A DNA stretch of 64,000 bases from Pseudodesulfovibrio profundus (GCF_900217235.1 NZ_LT907975.1:1-64000); one strand, 5' to 3'. Positions 18,291 to 27,160 are shown, numbered from the stretch's first letter. The notes: generated by a model from the letters alone, not told the origin. Numbers and translations: made by a program.

Positions 18291-18317
18291 AAAGCCCGGT
18301 TTATGACCGGGCTTTTT
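18291..18317 (+). terminator. Terminator after rnj, shared with convergent yjdF-like gene
   Basis: AAAGCCCGGT and ACCGGGCTTT pair around a 5-base loop, followed by TTT on plus. The symmetric A/T flanks let it act on both strands. Confidence 0.88.
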
Positions 18318-18319
18318 CG

Positions 18320-18919
18320 TTAGTTGGTGTTGTTATGCCACCTGAATAGGGTCAGAGAGGCGACGGCGCCGAGTGTATCTGCGAGCATGTCCTTTTGGGC
18401 ATCCCAAATGTCACCTTGTGAACCAAGAAACTCGATGCCGGCATCTCCACCTTCCAGAACGGCGTACCACCATTCTATTATCTCGTACCCAGCAGCCAAC
18501 GACATGATGCCGAACAGGCTGAACAAGTAGGTTACGATAGGAGTCGCTTGCTTTTTTCGCGTCACCAACTCTGCAATGGGATAGGCGTAAAAGCCGATGG
18601 AGAAATGGGCGATCCTGTCAAAATGGTTCCGTTCCAGATCGAACATGTCGGTGAAGAAATCGAACGGAACTTTGGCGAATGTGTAGTGCCCTCCGATGGT
18701 GTGGAGTATGAGCCAGACGCTCATGAGGGTGTACGCCGTATTGGAAAAGCGAAATTTCTTGAAACTGGCAACCAGCAGGAGGAACACACCAACTATAGGC
18801 AGGTTCTCCGCCAGCCAGACATCGCGCATGAGCGGATTGATGGCAAGCACACACCAAAGTACGGTAAAGCAGGCTGCCAGTATGTGTGGATAGTACTGCT
18901 TAAAGCTCCGGTAAGTCAT
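18320..18919 (-). CDS. DUF2238 (YjdF-like) inner membrane protein
   Basis: About 199 aa with six predicted membrane helices and conserved acidic/His segments typical of the family: HFDRIAHFSIGFYAYP, GYEIIEWWYAV and DAQKDMLADTLGA. Function is unknown in the family. The start at ATG 18919 lies 2 bases past the stop of the upstream gene, so the pair is an operon. The longer frame to 19090 is spurious because it overlaps that gene. Confidence 0.8.
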   Translation of the reverse strand: MTYRSFKQYYPHILAACFTVLWCVLAINPLMRDVWLAENLPIVGVFLLLVASFKKFRFSNTAYTLMSVWLILHTIGGHYTFAKVPFDFFTDMFDLERNHFDRIAHFSIGFYAYPIAELVTRKKQATPIVTYLFSLFGIMSLAAGYEIIEWWYAVLEGGDAGIEFLGSQGDIWDAQKDMLADTLGAVASLTLFRWHNNTN

Positions 18920-18921
18920 GG

Positions 18922-19260
18922 TTATTTGACTTTTTTCATCCGAACAGCAGTCCCGTAACAGGAATAGTACTTGTCTCCCTCTGGGTGGAACGCGACCGAC
19001 TCCCGGTAACCAATGATCGCATCTGCGTTGACGTCCACAGCCTGTGCCATGAGACCATAGAATGCATTGTCGAAAGTGTAGCTGCGGCAAACGATAAGAC
19101 CAAACGCCGATTGGATTTCCCGCCCGGGAATCGTTTCCGTCGACATAATCTTCATTTTGCCTGCGAGATACATATCCTTGGCAAGTGTAAGTCGGTGGTC
19201 CATCTTAATATCATCTCTGGATGATCCCTGCTTTTTGGGGGAACCGAATATGAGCGCCAT
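18922..19260 (-). CDS. YbjQ-like (heavy-metal-binding domain) small protein
   Basis: 112 aa. The C-terminal two thirds resemble the YbjQ/UPF0145 fold: MSTETIPGREIQSAFGLIV at the start of the domain, then AQAVDVNADAIIGYRES and YGTAVRM. The family is thought to form a pentameric ring; its function is not established. The N-terminal ~40 residues are an extra charged segment. ATG 19260 follows GGAG. Assignment rests on pattern only. Confidence 0.55.
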   Translation of the reverse strand: MALIFGSPKKQGSSRDDIKMDHRLTLAKDMYLAGKMKIMSTETIPGREIQSAFGLIVCRSYTFDNAFYGLMAQAVDVNADAIIGYRESVAFHPEGDKYYSCYGTAVRMKKVK

Positions 19261-19339
19261 GTCTCCATCCTCTTGGTGTTTTGTAGTGATTGCTTGGGAA
19301 TATGTAGCCTACGAGTGAGAAGTGGGCAAGAGGGGAGAA

Positions 19340-19359
19340 GCGGGTGGCATGGCACCCGC
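19340..19359 (-). terminator. Hairpin after the AhpD-like gene
   Basis: GCGGGTG and CACCCGC form a perfect 7-bp stem with a 6-base loop just past the AhpD-like stop codon. The following minus-strand sequence is pyrimidine-rich (TTCTCCCCT) rather than a clean U-run, so termination may be partial. Confidence 0.5.
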
Positions 19360-19364
19360 CGGTA

Positions 19365-19877
19365 TTATTTGGTGAAAGTCCTGAAAAGAAGACTTGCAGC
19401 ACCCATCTGTGAAGCCTGTGCTACTGCGTCGAATATGGCAGTATGGGACCAGCCCATTGCCTCAAGTTCGTCTATCCTGGGTTGATCGACCTCATCTGGT
19501 GAACTGAGCGCATCGAGAACCAGTCGGAGCAGAGCTGCCTCTTTAGGCCCAAAGAAGTCTTCTGGTGAGTTTTTCAAACAGGCCATGTCATCCGAACTCA
19601 TACCTGAGCGTTGTAACAGGGTTGAGTTCAGGTTGAGACAGTACGCATGGCAATAATGCTCTGCTGCCAGGTAGCGGATTGCTGCCAGCAGGTGAAAGTC
19701 GAGTTCTTCCTGAGTGACGAAGTGTTTGACTATCTCACCCTGGCAACGGAGCAACTGTGGGCTTGTACTGTAGAGTTGAACCGAGTCAGGTACGCCCATG
19801 CTTTTGGGAAAGATGCCATAGACATCTGCAATCAGGTCTTTTGCTGATTCAGGGGGAACGCTGTTGAGTAGGAACAT
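19365..19877 (-). CDS. AhpD-like/carboxymuconolactone decarboxylase-family protein
   Basis: 170 aa, helical, in the AhpD-like superfamily by overall pattern: an AEHYCHAYCLNL segment near residue 75 supplies Cys and His residues of the type that form the redox site, though the spacing (CX3C) differs from the canonical CXXC. Such proteins handle peroxides or thiol adducts. It lies downstream of a TetR gene, and both are preceded by the same 15-bp operator, so it is probably the regulated target. The exact substrate is unknown. Confidence 0.65.
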   Translation of the reverse strand: MFLLNSVPPESAKDLIADVYGIFPKSMGVPDSVQLYSTSPQLLRCQGEIVKHFVTQEELDFHLLAAIRYLAAEHYCHAYCLNLNSTLLQRSGMSSDDMACLKNSPEDFFGPKEAALLRLVLDALSSPDEVDQPRIDELEAMGWSHTAIFDAVAQASQMGAASLLFRTFTK

Positions 19878-19896
19878 GAATAACTCCTTGTTTATA

Positions 19897-19913
19897 GTAG
19901 ACCGGTCGTCTAC
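19897..19913 (-). promoter_or_regulatory. TetR-type operator before the AhpD-like gene
   Basis: GTAGACCGGTCGTCTAC carries inverted arms GTAGAC/GTCTAC around a 5-base centre. The inner 15 bases are identical to the site upstream of the tetR gene at 20546-20560. It is about 20 bases before the AhpD-like start codon. Confidence 0.75.
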
Positions 19914-19955
19914 ACAGTGGGTAAAAGAAAACCTGCATAGATGCCTATGCAGGGA

Positions 19956-20534
19956 CTAACGAAGAATCTTATTGAAAATCATGTCATAGCATATGGTAAG
20001 CGGTTCGGCGTTTTTAGCCACTTTCATCCGTATAATGGCGCCATGCCATGATTCGACCATGAATACAGCGGTGGAGTATGTGTCGATTGATTGTGGCAGT
20101 TCGTGAGCCGCGATGGCTTCATCAAGAAGCCCCTGATACAAGGCTGTCAAACCTGTCATTACCTCATCCAGCTTTTGCCGGAAGGGTTCACTGAGATCAC
20201 TCATCTCCGATGCCAGGTTGCCGATGGGACAGCCTCGAGCAAATCCGTGGTTTTCAAGGCTGCTTTTGTATTGGTCAAAGATGGTACGGAGTTTGTTGAG
20301 CGGACTGAGGGATGCATCAGTGAGAATCGGCTCTGCCTGACTGCGAAAACCCTGTCGATAGTAGTCAATCATTTCGAGACCGAATGTCTCTTTATTCGTG
20401 AAGTAAAAGTAGAACGAACCTTTGGGAATGCCCGCCGCCTGGAGGATATCTTTGAGGCCTGTATTGTTGAAGCCATTGCGGTGGACCAGATCGGCGCCGA
20501 CCTCGATGATGCGTTCTTTTGTTGTCTGTGACAT
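19956..20534 (-). CDS. TetR/AcrR-family transcriptional regulator
   Basis: 192 aa. The N-terminal helix-turn-helix is clear (TGLKDILQAAGIPKGSFYFYFTNKE, residues ~25-50), and the C-terminal ligand domain includes GFARGCPIGNLASEMSD, whose Cys is at a position similar to the reactive Cys of NemR-like sensors. The identical operators before this gene and the AhpD-like gene indicate autoregulation and control of the neighbour. The link to electrophile or redox sensing is inference from the Cys and the AhpD-like partner. The start codon lies only 12 bases from the operator and has no strong Shine-Dalgarno site. Confidence 0.88.
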   Translation of the reverse strand: MSQTTKERIIEVGADLVHRNGFNNTGLKDILQAAGIPKGSFYFYFTNKETFGLEMIDYYRQGFRSQAEPILTDASLSPLNKLRTIFDQYKSSLENHGFARGCPIGNLASEMSDLSEPFRQKLDEVMTGLTALYQGLLDEAIAAHELPQSIDTYSTAVFMVESWHGAIIRMKVAKNAEPLTICYDMIFNKILR

Positions 20535-20545
20535 GCGAGATGAAA

Positions 20546-20560
20546 TAGACCGGTCGTCTA
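20546..20560 (-). promoter_or_regulatory. TetR-type operator before tetR
   Basis: TAGACCGGTCGTCTA, identical over 15 bases to the site at 19898-19912 and 12 bases upstream of the tetR start. It implies autorepression. Confidence 0.78.
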
Positions 20561-20588
20561 GTCCGTGTCAACTACTCTCAGAAGTTTA

Positions 20589-20616
20589 TGGGCAGCAGAG
20601 TAGGTTGTACTGCCCA
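20589..20616. other. Hairpin between tetR and the M16 protease terminator
   Basis: TGGGCAG and CTGCCCA form a 7-bp stem with a 14-base loop. It may be part of the terminator region of the M16 protease transcript or lie near the tetR promoter. Confidence 0.35.
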
Positions 20617-20648
20617 TAAAAAAGGGGAAGCTTAAGCTTCCCCTTTTA
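20617..20648 (-). terminator. Terminator after the M16 protease gene
   Basis: GGGGAAGCTT and AAGCTTCCCC form a continuous 20-base palindrome flanked by A-run and T-run, so it can act on both strands. It begins 7 bases after the protease stop codon. Confidence 0.9.
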
Positions 20649-20654
20649 TTAGTA

Positions 20655-23342
20655 TTATGGAGTGACCGTCATGAGATAGGCTTTGTCCGGATCAAGGTAC
20701 TCTTTGACCACCGACCGGATTGTTTCAGCTGAAACGCTTTTGGCCTTTTCGATGATCTCCTGCTCGTAGGATCGATCAAATCCGCGAGCTATCAGGCTGG
20801 CTGCCTGACGGCTTCGGGAAATCAGAGACTGATGTTCCTGATAGTAGTCGCCCACAAGAATGTTTCTTGCGCGGGTCAACTCTTCTTCCGGTAACGGGGA
20901 GGCTGCCAAGTCGGCTACTACCTGACGGAATCCGTCCAGAGATTGCTCGACCGTGTCGGGATTGGTCCCGATGTACAGTGCCAGGAAACCGGTGTTTCGG
21001 CTCTGCCAAAGCAGAGAAGTAACTGAGTATGCAAGCCCCTGCTTGTCTCTAAGGTCACGGAACAGCAAGCCGGATTGACCGGAAAGAGCTGCTCTGAGCA
21101 GTTCAAGACTTGCAGTGGTGTCTCTATCCATTTGCCCGGGGGTCGGGAAGACCATGAGCACGTGAGACTGCTTACGATCCGGCAACTGCATGGTGGTGGT
21201 GCGTTCGCTGTTCCATTCCGGTTCGGTAAACGCATATTCATTGACCGGCGCAGTCAGTGTCGCCGAAAGGTTGTCGGCAAACTCGCGAATGACATCGGCA
21301 TCAAACTGTCCGCAAACCGCTATTGTCATGGGCTGCATGGACTGTCTTGCCCAATAGCGCATGATGTCGGCTTGACCCAATTGCTCCACGCCTTCTGGCT
21401 GCCCCTGGTGTAACAGAGCGTAGGGGCCGGACTTGTACAGGAAGGGGAACAGGTGTCTGAATGCAAGGCCGAGCGGCTGATCTTCGCGTCGTTTGATGCC
21501 TGCAATCTGGTCTCGCTTGGAGCGTTCAATCTCTTCTGGATTGAATGCCGGAGCAGTCATTACTTCTCGCAAAAGCGGAAGAATCTTATCTGTGAATCGA
21601 ACAGGGAACTTCGATTCAACGGCAAAGACGTTGCGACCAGCCTTGGCGCCAAGGGAGGCGGCATGGTCGGAAAGGAAGTCCTGAACCTCCGTAGCCGTCA
21701 TGCTCATGGTCCCACGCGAAAGCGCAGAAGCGGTCAGTGCTGCAAGGCCTTCCTGGTCCTTTTCGAGAATCCCGTCACCGCCGGTCCAGTAAATGGAAAT
21801 GGCCGTGTAAGGGAGGGTGTCATCTGGGAGGAAGACCAACTTGTTGCCGCTTGGAAGCTCGATGACGGCTTCTTCAACGGTGGTTTCTTCCTGCTGAGCC
21901 TTTTGGATAGACTTCTGTAATGGCCATTCCTGATGGATTACCTCAGTGAACTGATCTGCAGAGACCGTATTCTCTTCCGGGGTCAGCACCACGGAGTGGA
22001 GTTGGTCGGGACGAATGAACTGTTCGTAGAGGTGACGCAGTTCGTCGCGAGTCACCTGCTGGAGTGTATACAGGTAGTTATCCTCGGCCTGCTCGCCATC
22101 TTCGAAAAACTGAAGGAAGGCGGTTTTGCTGGCAAGGCCGGAAAGGGTTTCCTTGGCAAGAAACATGGAATCTTCGAGGTTGAGCCGTGCGCGTTCAATC
22201 TCGCGATCCGTAAAGTTGGCCGGATCGAAAGAGGCAAGCTCCTTCATTAATTCCATCCAGAATTCGTCAACATTCTCGGAATCCAGAGTGGCGTGGATAT
22301 AGAGCATGCCGCCACGTTCGAGCGACAGGGGGGAGACAGATATGTCGTCCACCATGTGCATTTCATACTTGAACTTGCGGTAGAATCGCGAAGTGCTGTC
22401 GCCGCCGAGCAGTTGACTCAAGAGATCCAGTCCTGCGTATTCGGCAGAGGAACCGCCTGGAATGGGGAAAGCTGCTCCGAGGTAGACCTTGTTCCACTTG
22501 CCGGTAAGCTTGGTTACAACCGGTCCGGTGCCTACTTCCGGGATGGTGAATGTCTCGGGCGGGAGAACGGGTCTGGTATTCTCCAGTCCGCCTAGCAGAC
22601 GTTCGGCCTCTTTCACCACTTCATCAGGATCAACCTTGCCGACCACTGCGAGCATCATGGATTGCGGCTGATAGTGGGTCGCAATGTAATCCATGATCTT
22701 TTCACGATTGAAGGCCTTGATGGTATCGCGGTAACCGATGATCGGCCATTCGTATGTCGTGTCTTTCCAGATCATTGATTGCAGGCTCTTGAACAGCAGG
22801 CTGTTGGGTGAGTCCTCACCTCGTTCCAGCTCTTCAAGCACTACTTTCTTTTCGCTTTCCAGTTCCTTGGGATCAATGGTGGGATTAATGGCCATATCAG
22901 TTATGACATCAAGACCCAGTTTCCATTCCGCGTCGGGAACTTCGACATAGTATACTGTATAGTCGAAGCTGGTGGCTGCGTTCATGGAACCACCGACTGA
23001 CTCGATGGCCTTTGCTGATTCGCCCAGTCCTCGCTTTTCGGTACCCTTGAAAACCATATGCTCAAGCTGATGGCTTATCCCGGCAATTTCTGGAGTCTCG
23101 TATGCACTTCCGGCATGGACATACAGTCTTGCATTGACCAGCGGGAAGCGATCGTCATTCTTAATCAAAACGGTCAATCCGTTCTTGAGTTTGACGATGT
23201 GCGTTTCATCCCCGCCAAGGTTGAAACTGGCCATTGGATCAACCGGTTCCGGGTTGTCCATGGTTTTGGTTTTGTTGGCATGTGCCAAGCAGCCGGTCAG
23301 GAGCATCAGCATCCCTCCCAGCAGTAATACGCGTTGAAACAT
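20655..23342 (-). CDS. M16-family zinc protease lipoprotein, two tandem units
   Basis: About 895 aa. A signal peptide ends in the lipobox LLTGC (residues ~18-22), so it is a membrane-anchored lipoprotein facing the periplasm. The first M16 unit carries the inverted zinc motif HQLEH (HXXEH) near residue 85 and a downstream Glu region; the second unit (about residue 480 on) lacks the motif, as usual for the non-catalytic half of pitrilysin-type peptidases. The start ATG 23342 follows GGAG and starts directly at the signal peptide; the frame extends upstream to 23444 without family features. Its peptide substrates are unknown. Confidence 0.9.
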   Translation of the reverse strand: MFQRVLLLGGMLMLLTGCLAHANKTKTMDNPEPVDPMASFNLGGDETHIVKLKNGLTVLIKNDDRFPLVNARLYVHAGSAYETPEIAGISHQLEHMVFKGTEKRGLGESAKAIESVGGSMNAATSFDYTVYYVEVPDAEWKLGLDVITDMAINPTIDPKELESEKKVVLEELERGEDSPNSLLFKSLQSMIWKDTTYEWPIIGYRDTIKAFNREKIMDYIATHYQPQSMMLAVVGKVDPDEVVKEAERLLGGLENTRPVLPPETFTIPEVGTGPVVTKLTGKWNKVYLGAAFPIPGGSSAEYAGLDLLSQLLGGDSTSRFYRKFKYEMHMVDDISVSPLSLERGGMLYIHATLDSENVDEFWMELMKELASFDPANFTDREIERARLNLEDSMFLAKETLSGLASKTAFLQFFEDGEQAEDNYLYTLQQVTRDELRHLYEQFIRPDQLHSVVLTPEENTVSADQFTEVIHQEWPLQKSIQKAQQEETTVEEAVIELPSGNKLVFLPDDTLPYTAISIYWTGGDGILEKDQEGLAALTASALSRGTMSMTATEVQDFLSDHAASLGAKAGRNVFAVESKFPVRFTDKILPLLREVMTAPAFNPEEIERSKRDQIAGIKRREDQPLGLAFRHLFPFLYKSGPYALLHQGQPEGVEQLGQADIMRYWARQSMQPMTIAVCGQFDADVIREFADNLSATLTAPVNEYAFTEPEWNSERTTTMQLPDRKQSHVLMVFPTPGQMDRDTTASLELLRAALSGQSGLLFRDLRDKQGLAYSVTSLLWQSRNTGFLALYIGTNPDTVEQSLDGFRQVVADLAASPLPEEELTRARNILVGDYYQEHQSLISRSRQAASLIARGFDRSYEQEIIEKAKSVSAETIRSVVKEYLDPDKAYLMTVTP

Positions 23343-23360
23343 TGAGTAACTCCATAAGAA

Positions 23361-23380
23361 TCGCCCGTTGTGAAGGGCGA
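23361..23380 (-). other. Hairpin in the M16 protease 5' UTR
   Basis: TCGCCC and GGGCGA form a 6-bp stem with an 8-base loop, about 19 bases upstream of the start codon. It could affect translation or message stability. Confidence 0.3.
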
Positions 23381-23559
23381 AAAAGGTTTCATCATTATGA
23401 TTTACTTCTCCATCTGAATTTAAGTCGGATTTTGGACAATGCAAGGGTCAACGTCATGATTGACCGGGGACGAAGGGTACCTGAGCATCGTGCAAATGGA
23501 AACCGTAAACGAGTAGTGTAGTTAACAACCGGGAGTCAAACAGATATTTAACAGCTTAA

Positions 23560-23575
23560 TTGACCGGTCAGTCAA
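23560..23575. promoter_or_regulatory. TetR-like operator in the protease/frd divergent gap
   Basis: TTGACCGGTCAGTCAA has inverted arms TTGAC/GTCAA and shares the core GACCGGTC with the tetR operators at 19.9 and 20.5 kb, but its flanks differ. It lies ~218 bases before the protease start and ~194 bases before frdC. Apart from this site and a weak TTGACA at 23687, the 426-base gap (23343-23768) shows only AT-rich DNA. Confidence 0.5.
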
Positions 23576-23768
23576 AAAAATTAAAATCATTATTTCTGTC
23601 ACATTTTTGATTGATTCTCACATAAAATCTTATGGTTATATTTTTGTTTCAGCTTCAAAAGAGAGCGTTGAAAAAAGTAACCTCCGTTGACAATTTTCTT
23701 TAGACATGCGTAAGTTTTCTGGAATCTAATCGAGGGATTTTGTGTGTTTAACCCAACGGAGGAAATGA

Positions 23769-24419
23769 ATGTCCATCAGTTATGCACCTGCCGGAAAAAC
23801 CGGTAAGTGGGATGGCGTGATGGACTGGCTTCAGATGCTTTCCGGAGCCAGTCTGATACTGTTCATGTGGTGTCACATGTTACTGGTATCAAGCGTTGTC
23901 ATCAGTCCCGATGCGATGAATGCCATCGCCCACTTCTTTGAGGCGACCGGCATGGCGCAAGTCGGCGGTCCGCTAATTTTTCTTGTGTTTCTTACGCACT
24001 TTGTTCTCGCTGCCAGGAAAATTCCATTCCGGTTCGACGGCCAGAAAACCGTCATGCAGCATGCGAAGATGATGCGTCATGGCGACACGTGGCTATGGGT
24101 AGTCCAGGCTGTATCCGCGATGATCATCCTGATAATGGGCTCCATTCACATGTGGGTGGTGTTAACCGATCTGCCCATTACCGCGGCCAAGTCAGCAGCT
24201 CGAATCCAAGGCGGATTCTGGGCTGTTTTTTATTTGATCCTCCTGCCACTCACCGAGTTGCATGTCGGCATCGGTTTTTACCGTATCGGAGTGAAGTGGG
24301 GATTTGTGAAAGACACCAAGCGTTCCAAGTTCAAGCGTGGCGAGAATCTGTTGACGATGATGTTCATCGCCATCGGATTAATCACCTTGGTTCGCTTTCT
24401 GTTCCTGAGCGTCAATTAA
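23769..24419 (+). CDS. frdC: Fumarate reductase/succinate dehydrogenase cytochrome b subunit
   Basis: Membrane anchor of a type-B (dihaem) quinol:fumarate reductase; exchanges electrons between menaquinol and FrdB. 216 aa with five helices. Four His are placed as haem ligands, at residues 36, 77, 127 and 165. E163-L-H165 has the same spacing as the Wolinella E180/H182 pair that forms the E-pathway for compensatory proton transfer. ATG 23769 follows GGAGGAA. The gene heads frdCAB, the gene order of Wolinella and Desulfovibrio gigas. Direction of catalysis in vivo (fumarate reduction or succinate oxidation) cannot be read from sequence. Confidence 0.95.
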   Translation: MSISYAPAGKTGKWDGVMDWLQMLSGASLILFMWCHMLLVSSVVISPDAMNAIAHFFEATGMAQVGGPLIFLVFLTHFVLAARKIPFRFDGQKTVMQHAKMMRHGDTWLWVVQAVSAMIILIMGSIHMWVVLTDLPITAAKSAARIQGGFWAVFYLILLPLTELHVGIGFYRIGVKWGFVKDTKRSKFKRGENLLTMMFIAIGLITLVRFLFLSVN

Positions 24420-24431
24420 CGGAGTATCACC

Positions 24432-26267
24432 ATGCAGACTATTTACACCGATTTACTCGTTGTCGGCGCAGGTCTTGCGGGAGAGCGTGCAGCTGTTGAA
24501 GCTGCCGACGCCGGATTCTCCGCCATTTGCCTCAGCCTTGTACCAGCTCGTCGTTCCCATTCATCCGCAGCACAGGGAGGCATGCAAGCCTCTTTGGGGA
24601 ACTCCGTCATGGGCAAGGGGGACGGTCCTGACGTCCACTTCGAGGACACCGTTAAAGGATCTGACTGGGGGTGTGATCAGGAAGTGGCAAGAATGTTTGC
24701 CGATACCGCACCCATAGAAATGCGCCGCCTCGCTCACTGGGGCGTGCCGTGGAACCGTGTTGTTCCTGGCAAATCCATCTATTACAAAGGTGGTAAGCAG
24801 TTTGAAAAGGTGGAGGAAGAAGACAAGGAAGGGCTGATCATGGCCCGTTCCTTCGGCGGGACGGCCAAGTGGCGTACCTGCTATACTTCCGACGGTACCG
24901 GACACGCCGTCATGTGCACCATGGATAACCGGTGTGCGCAGGCGGGTGTCGAGGTCCATGACAAAACCGAAGCCATTGCACTGATTCAGGATGGCGACAC
25001 CTGTTACGGCGTCGTTGCACGCTGCCTGCGTACAGGAGACCTGCGCGTCTATTTGTCCAAGGCAACGATGATCGCTGCCGGTGGTTTCGGTCGTATCTAT
25101 CCCAACACAACCAATGCCGTAATCTGTGACGGCGGCGCACATACCATGTGTGTCGATACCGGTGTTGTTCCCATGGGCAATATGGAGGCGGTACAGTTCC
25201 ACCCCACCGGTATTGTTCCTACGGATATCCTTGTCACAGAGGGGTGTCGCGGTGACGGAGGAACACTCCTCGACGTCAATGAAAAACGCTTCATGCATGA
25301 ATACGAGCCGGATAAGGCCGAACTGGCTTCACGAGATGTCGTTTCCAGATGGATGACGCACCACATGCGAGAAGGGCATGGAGTCAAATCGCCTTACGGT
25401 GAACACCTCTGGCTGGATATACGCCATCTTGGGGAAGAGCATATTACGGGCAAGCTCCGTGAAGTATATGAAATATGCACGTACTTCCTTGGCGTGAATC
25501 CCATCCACGAACTCATCCCGGTCCGCCCGACGCAGCACTATTCCATGGGCGGGGTCCGAACCAATAGGGATGGCGCAGCCTATGGGGTCAAGGGGCTCTT
25601 TGCGGCAGGCGAAGCTGCATGTTGGGATATGCACGGCTTCAACAGATTGGGCGGCAATTCACTGGCAGAGACCGTTGTGGCAGGCGGTATTGTCGGTAAG
25701 AAAATCGCCGAATACCTTGAAGGCTGTGAAACCGAGTTCAAGACCGCTCTTATTAACGATGTGGTCAAGCTGCAGAAGCAGCGCATAGATGATCTCGTTA
25801 CTTCCGCCAATGGCTCCGAAAATGTCTACAAGGTTCGGAAGTCCATGCAGGATGCGCTGAACAAAGGCGCAAACATCTTCCGCACAAAAGACGGCCTGGA
25901 AGAGTGCGTCAGCTCTCTGCAGGAAACGCTTATTCGCGCGAAGAATGTTGGACTCCGTTCAAATGGCAGAGGGGTTAACCCCGAGTTGGCCGTTGCGCTG
26001 AAGCTGGAAGGGCAGGTCAGGATGGCGCTTATGGTTGCTTATGGCGCCTTGCAGCGTACAGAGTCACGTGGGTCGCATAACCGTGAGGATTTCCCCGCAC
26101 GAAACGACCGAGACTGGCTCAACCGTACACTGGCCTACTGGAAGAATGCAGACGATACATTGCCTACCCTGGAATATGAACCGGCAACAGAAGTGGTCGA
26201 GATTCCTCCGGGTGATCGTGGTTACGGCAAGTCCGAAATCATCAGCGCCGACGACAAGAAGGAATAG
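24432..26267 (+). CDS. frdA: Fumarate reductase/succinate dehydrogenase flavoprotein subunit
   Basis: Catalytic subunit that interconverts fumarate and succinate at the cytoplasmic face. 611 aa. Seen: the FAD-binding VVGAGLAGERAA near residue 10, the covalent flavin site SHSSAAQGG with its His near residue 39, the QFHPTGI and RPTQHYSMGG active-site blocks, and NRLGGNSLAE. It sits 12 bases after frdC and 3 bases before frdB. The family assignment is strong. Confidence 0.97.
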   Translation: MQTIYTDLLVVGAGLAGERAAVEAADAGFSAICLSLVPARRSHSSAAQGGMQASLGNSVMGKGDGPDVHFEDTVKGSDWGCDQEVARMFADTAPIEMRRLAHWGVPWNRVVPGKSIYYKGGKQFEKVEEEDKEGLIMARSFGGTAKWRTCYTSDGTGHAVMCTMDNRCAQAGVEVHDKTEAIALIQDGDTCYGVVARCLRTGDLRVYLSKATMIAAGGFGRIYPNTTNAVICDGGAHTMCVDTGVVPMGNMEAVQFHPTGIVPTDILVTEGCRGDGGTLLDVNEKRFMHEYEPDKAELASRDVVSRWMTHHMREGHGVKSPYGEHLWLDIRHLGEEHITGKLREVYEICTYFLGVNPIHELIPVRPTQHYSMGGVRTNRDGAAYGVKGLFAAGEAACWDMHGFNRLGGNSLAETVVAGGIVGKKIAEYLEGCETEFKTALINDVVKLQKQRIDDLVTSANGSENVYKVRKSMQDALNKGANIFRTKDGLEECVSSLQETLIRAKNVGLRSNGRGVNPELAVALKLEGQVRMALMVAYGALQRTESRGSHNREDFPARNDRDWLNRTLAYWKNADDTLPTLEYEPATEVVEIPPGDRGYGKSEIISADDKKE

Positions 26268-26270
26268 AGA

Positions 26271-27008
26271 ATGTCCAGATTATTGAAATTCAACATCTTC
26301 CGCTATAATCCTCAGGACGAACAGTCTGAGCCTCATATGCAGGAGTTCGTACTTGAAGAGACCGACTCCATGACGCTCTTCATTGCGCTTAACCGTCTTC
26401 GTGAAGAGCAGGACCCGTCCCTGCAGTTCGACTTTTGTTGTCGTGCGGGAATATGCGGTGCCTGCGGCATGGTTATCAATGGTCGTCCGGGGTTGGCGTG
26501 TCATACCAAAACGCGTGATCTCCCTGGAGAGATTACGCTGTTGCCGTTACCGGTCTTCAAGCTCGTTGGTGACCTCTCGGTCGATACCGGTTCGTGGTTC
26601 CGGGAAATGTATACAAAAACCGAGTCCTGGATTCACACGGACAAGGAGTTCGACCCGGAAGCACTGGAAGAGCGCATGGACAACAAGGAAGCTGTTGCCA
26701 TCTATGAGCTGGAACGGTGTATCGAATGTGGCTGTTGTGTTTCGGCCTGTGCCACGGCCCGATTGCGCGAGGACTTCATCGGTGCTGCAGGGCTGAACCG
26801 TGTCGCCCGATTCCTGATCGATCCGAGGGACCAGCGCTCCGATAGTGACTATTATGAAATAATAGGTAATGATATGGGCATATTCGGATGTATGGGCCTG
26901 CTGGCTTGTGAAGACGTGTGTCCCAAACATCTTCCGTTGCAAAACCAACTCGGCTTTTTGCGGCGCAAGATGGGTATTACCTCTTTGAAGAGACTCTTCA
27001 GGAAGTAA
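26271..27008 (+). CDS. frdB: Fumarate reductase/succinate dehydrogenase iron-sulfur subunit
   Basis: Carries electrons between haem b and FAD. 245 aa. The three cluster motifs are all present: the [2Fe-2S] site CCRAGICGACG plus a later Cys in GLACH, the [4Fe-4S] site CIECGCCVSAC, and the [3Fe-4S] site CMGLLACEDVCPK. The ATG at 26271 lies 3 bases after the frdA stop. A terminator follows directly, so frdCAB forms one transcript. Confidence 0.97.
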   Translation: MSRLLKFNIFRYNPQDEQSEPHMQEFVLEETDSMTLFIALNRLREEQDPSLQFDFCCRAGICGACGMVINGRPGLACHTKTRDLPGEITLLPLPVFKLVGDLSVDTGSWFREMYTKTESWIHTDKEFDPEALEERMDNKEAVAIYELERCIECGCCVSACATARLREDFIGAAGLNRVARFLIDPRDQRSDSDYYEIIGNDMGIFGCMGLLACEDVCPKHLPLQNQLGFLRRKMGITSLKRLFRK

Positions 27009-27028
27009 TCGACCCCGTACAATACTTG

Positions 27029-27064
27029 GAGGCGAACGGCTTGAACAAGGTCGTTCGCCTCTTT
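27029..27064 (+). terminator. Terminator after frdB
   Basis: GAGGCGAACG and CGTTCGCCTC form a perfect 10-bp stem followed by TTTG. The short T-run suggests partial readthrough into the fumarase genes, or mRNA processing. Confidence 0.7.
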
Positions 27065-27134
27065 GAGGAATAACAAGGCCGCGTCCCTTGAACCGCTCAA
27101 GGGATTGTGCGTCGTATTAGATGAAAAAGGTAGT

Positions 27135-27160
27135 GGGCTGCTTCGGAGGCCGCCCTTTTT
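27135..27160 (+). terminator. Hairpin with T-run just before the fumarase genes
   Basis: GGGCTGC and GCCGCCC pair with one mismatch and are followed by TTTTT, 20 bases before the fumarase alpha start. Together with the hairpin after frdB it separates frd and fum expression; it could be an attenuator. Confidence 0.5.
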
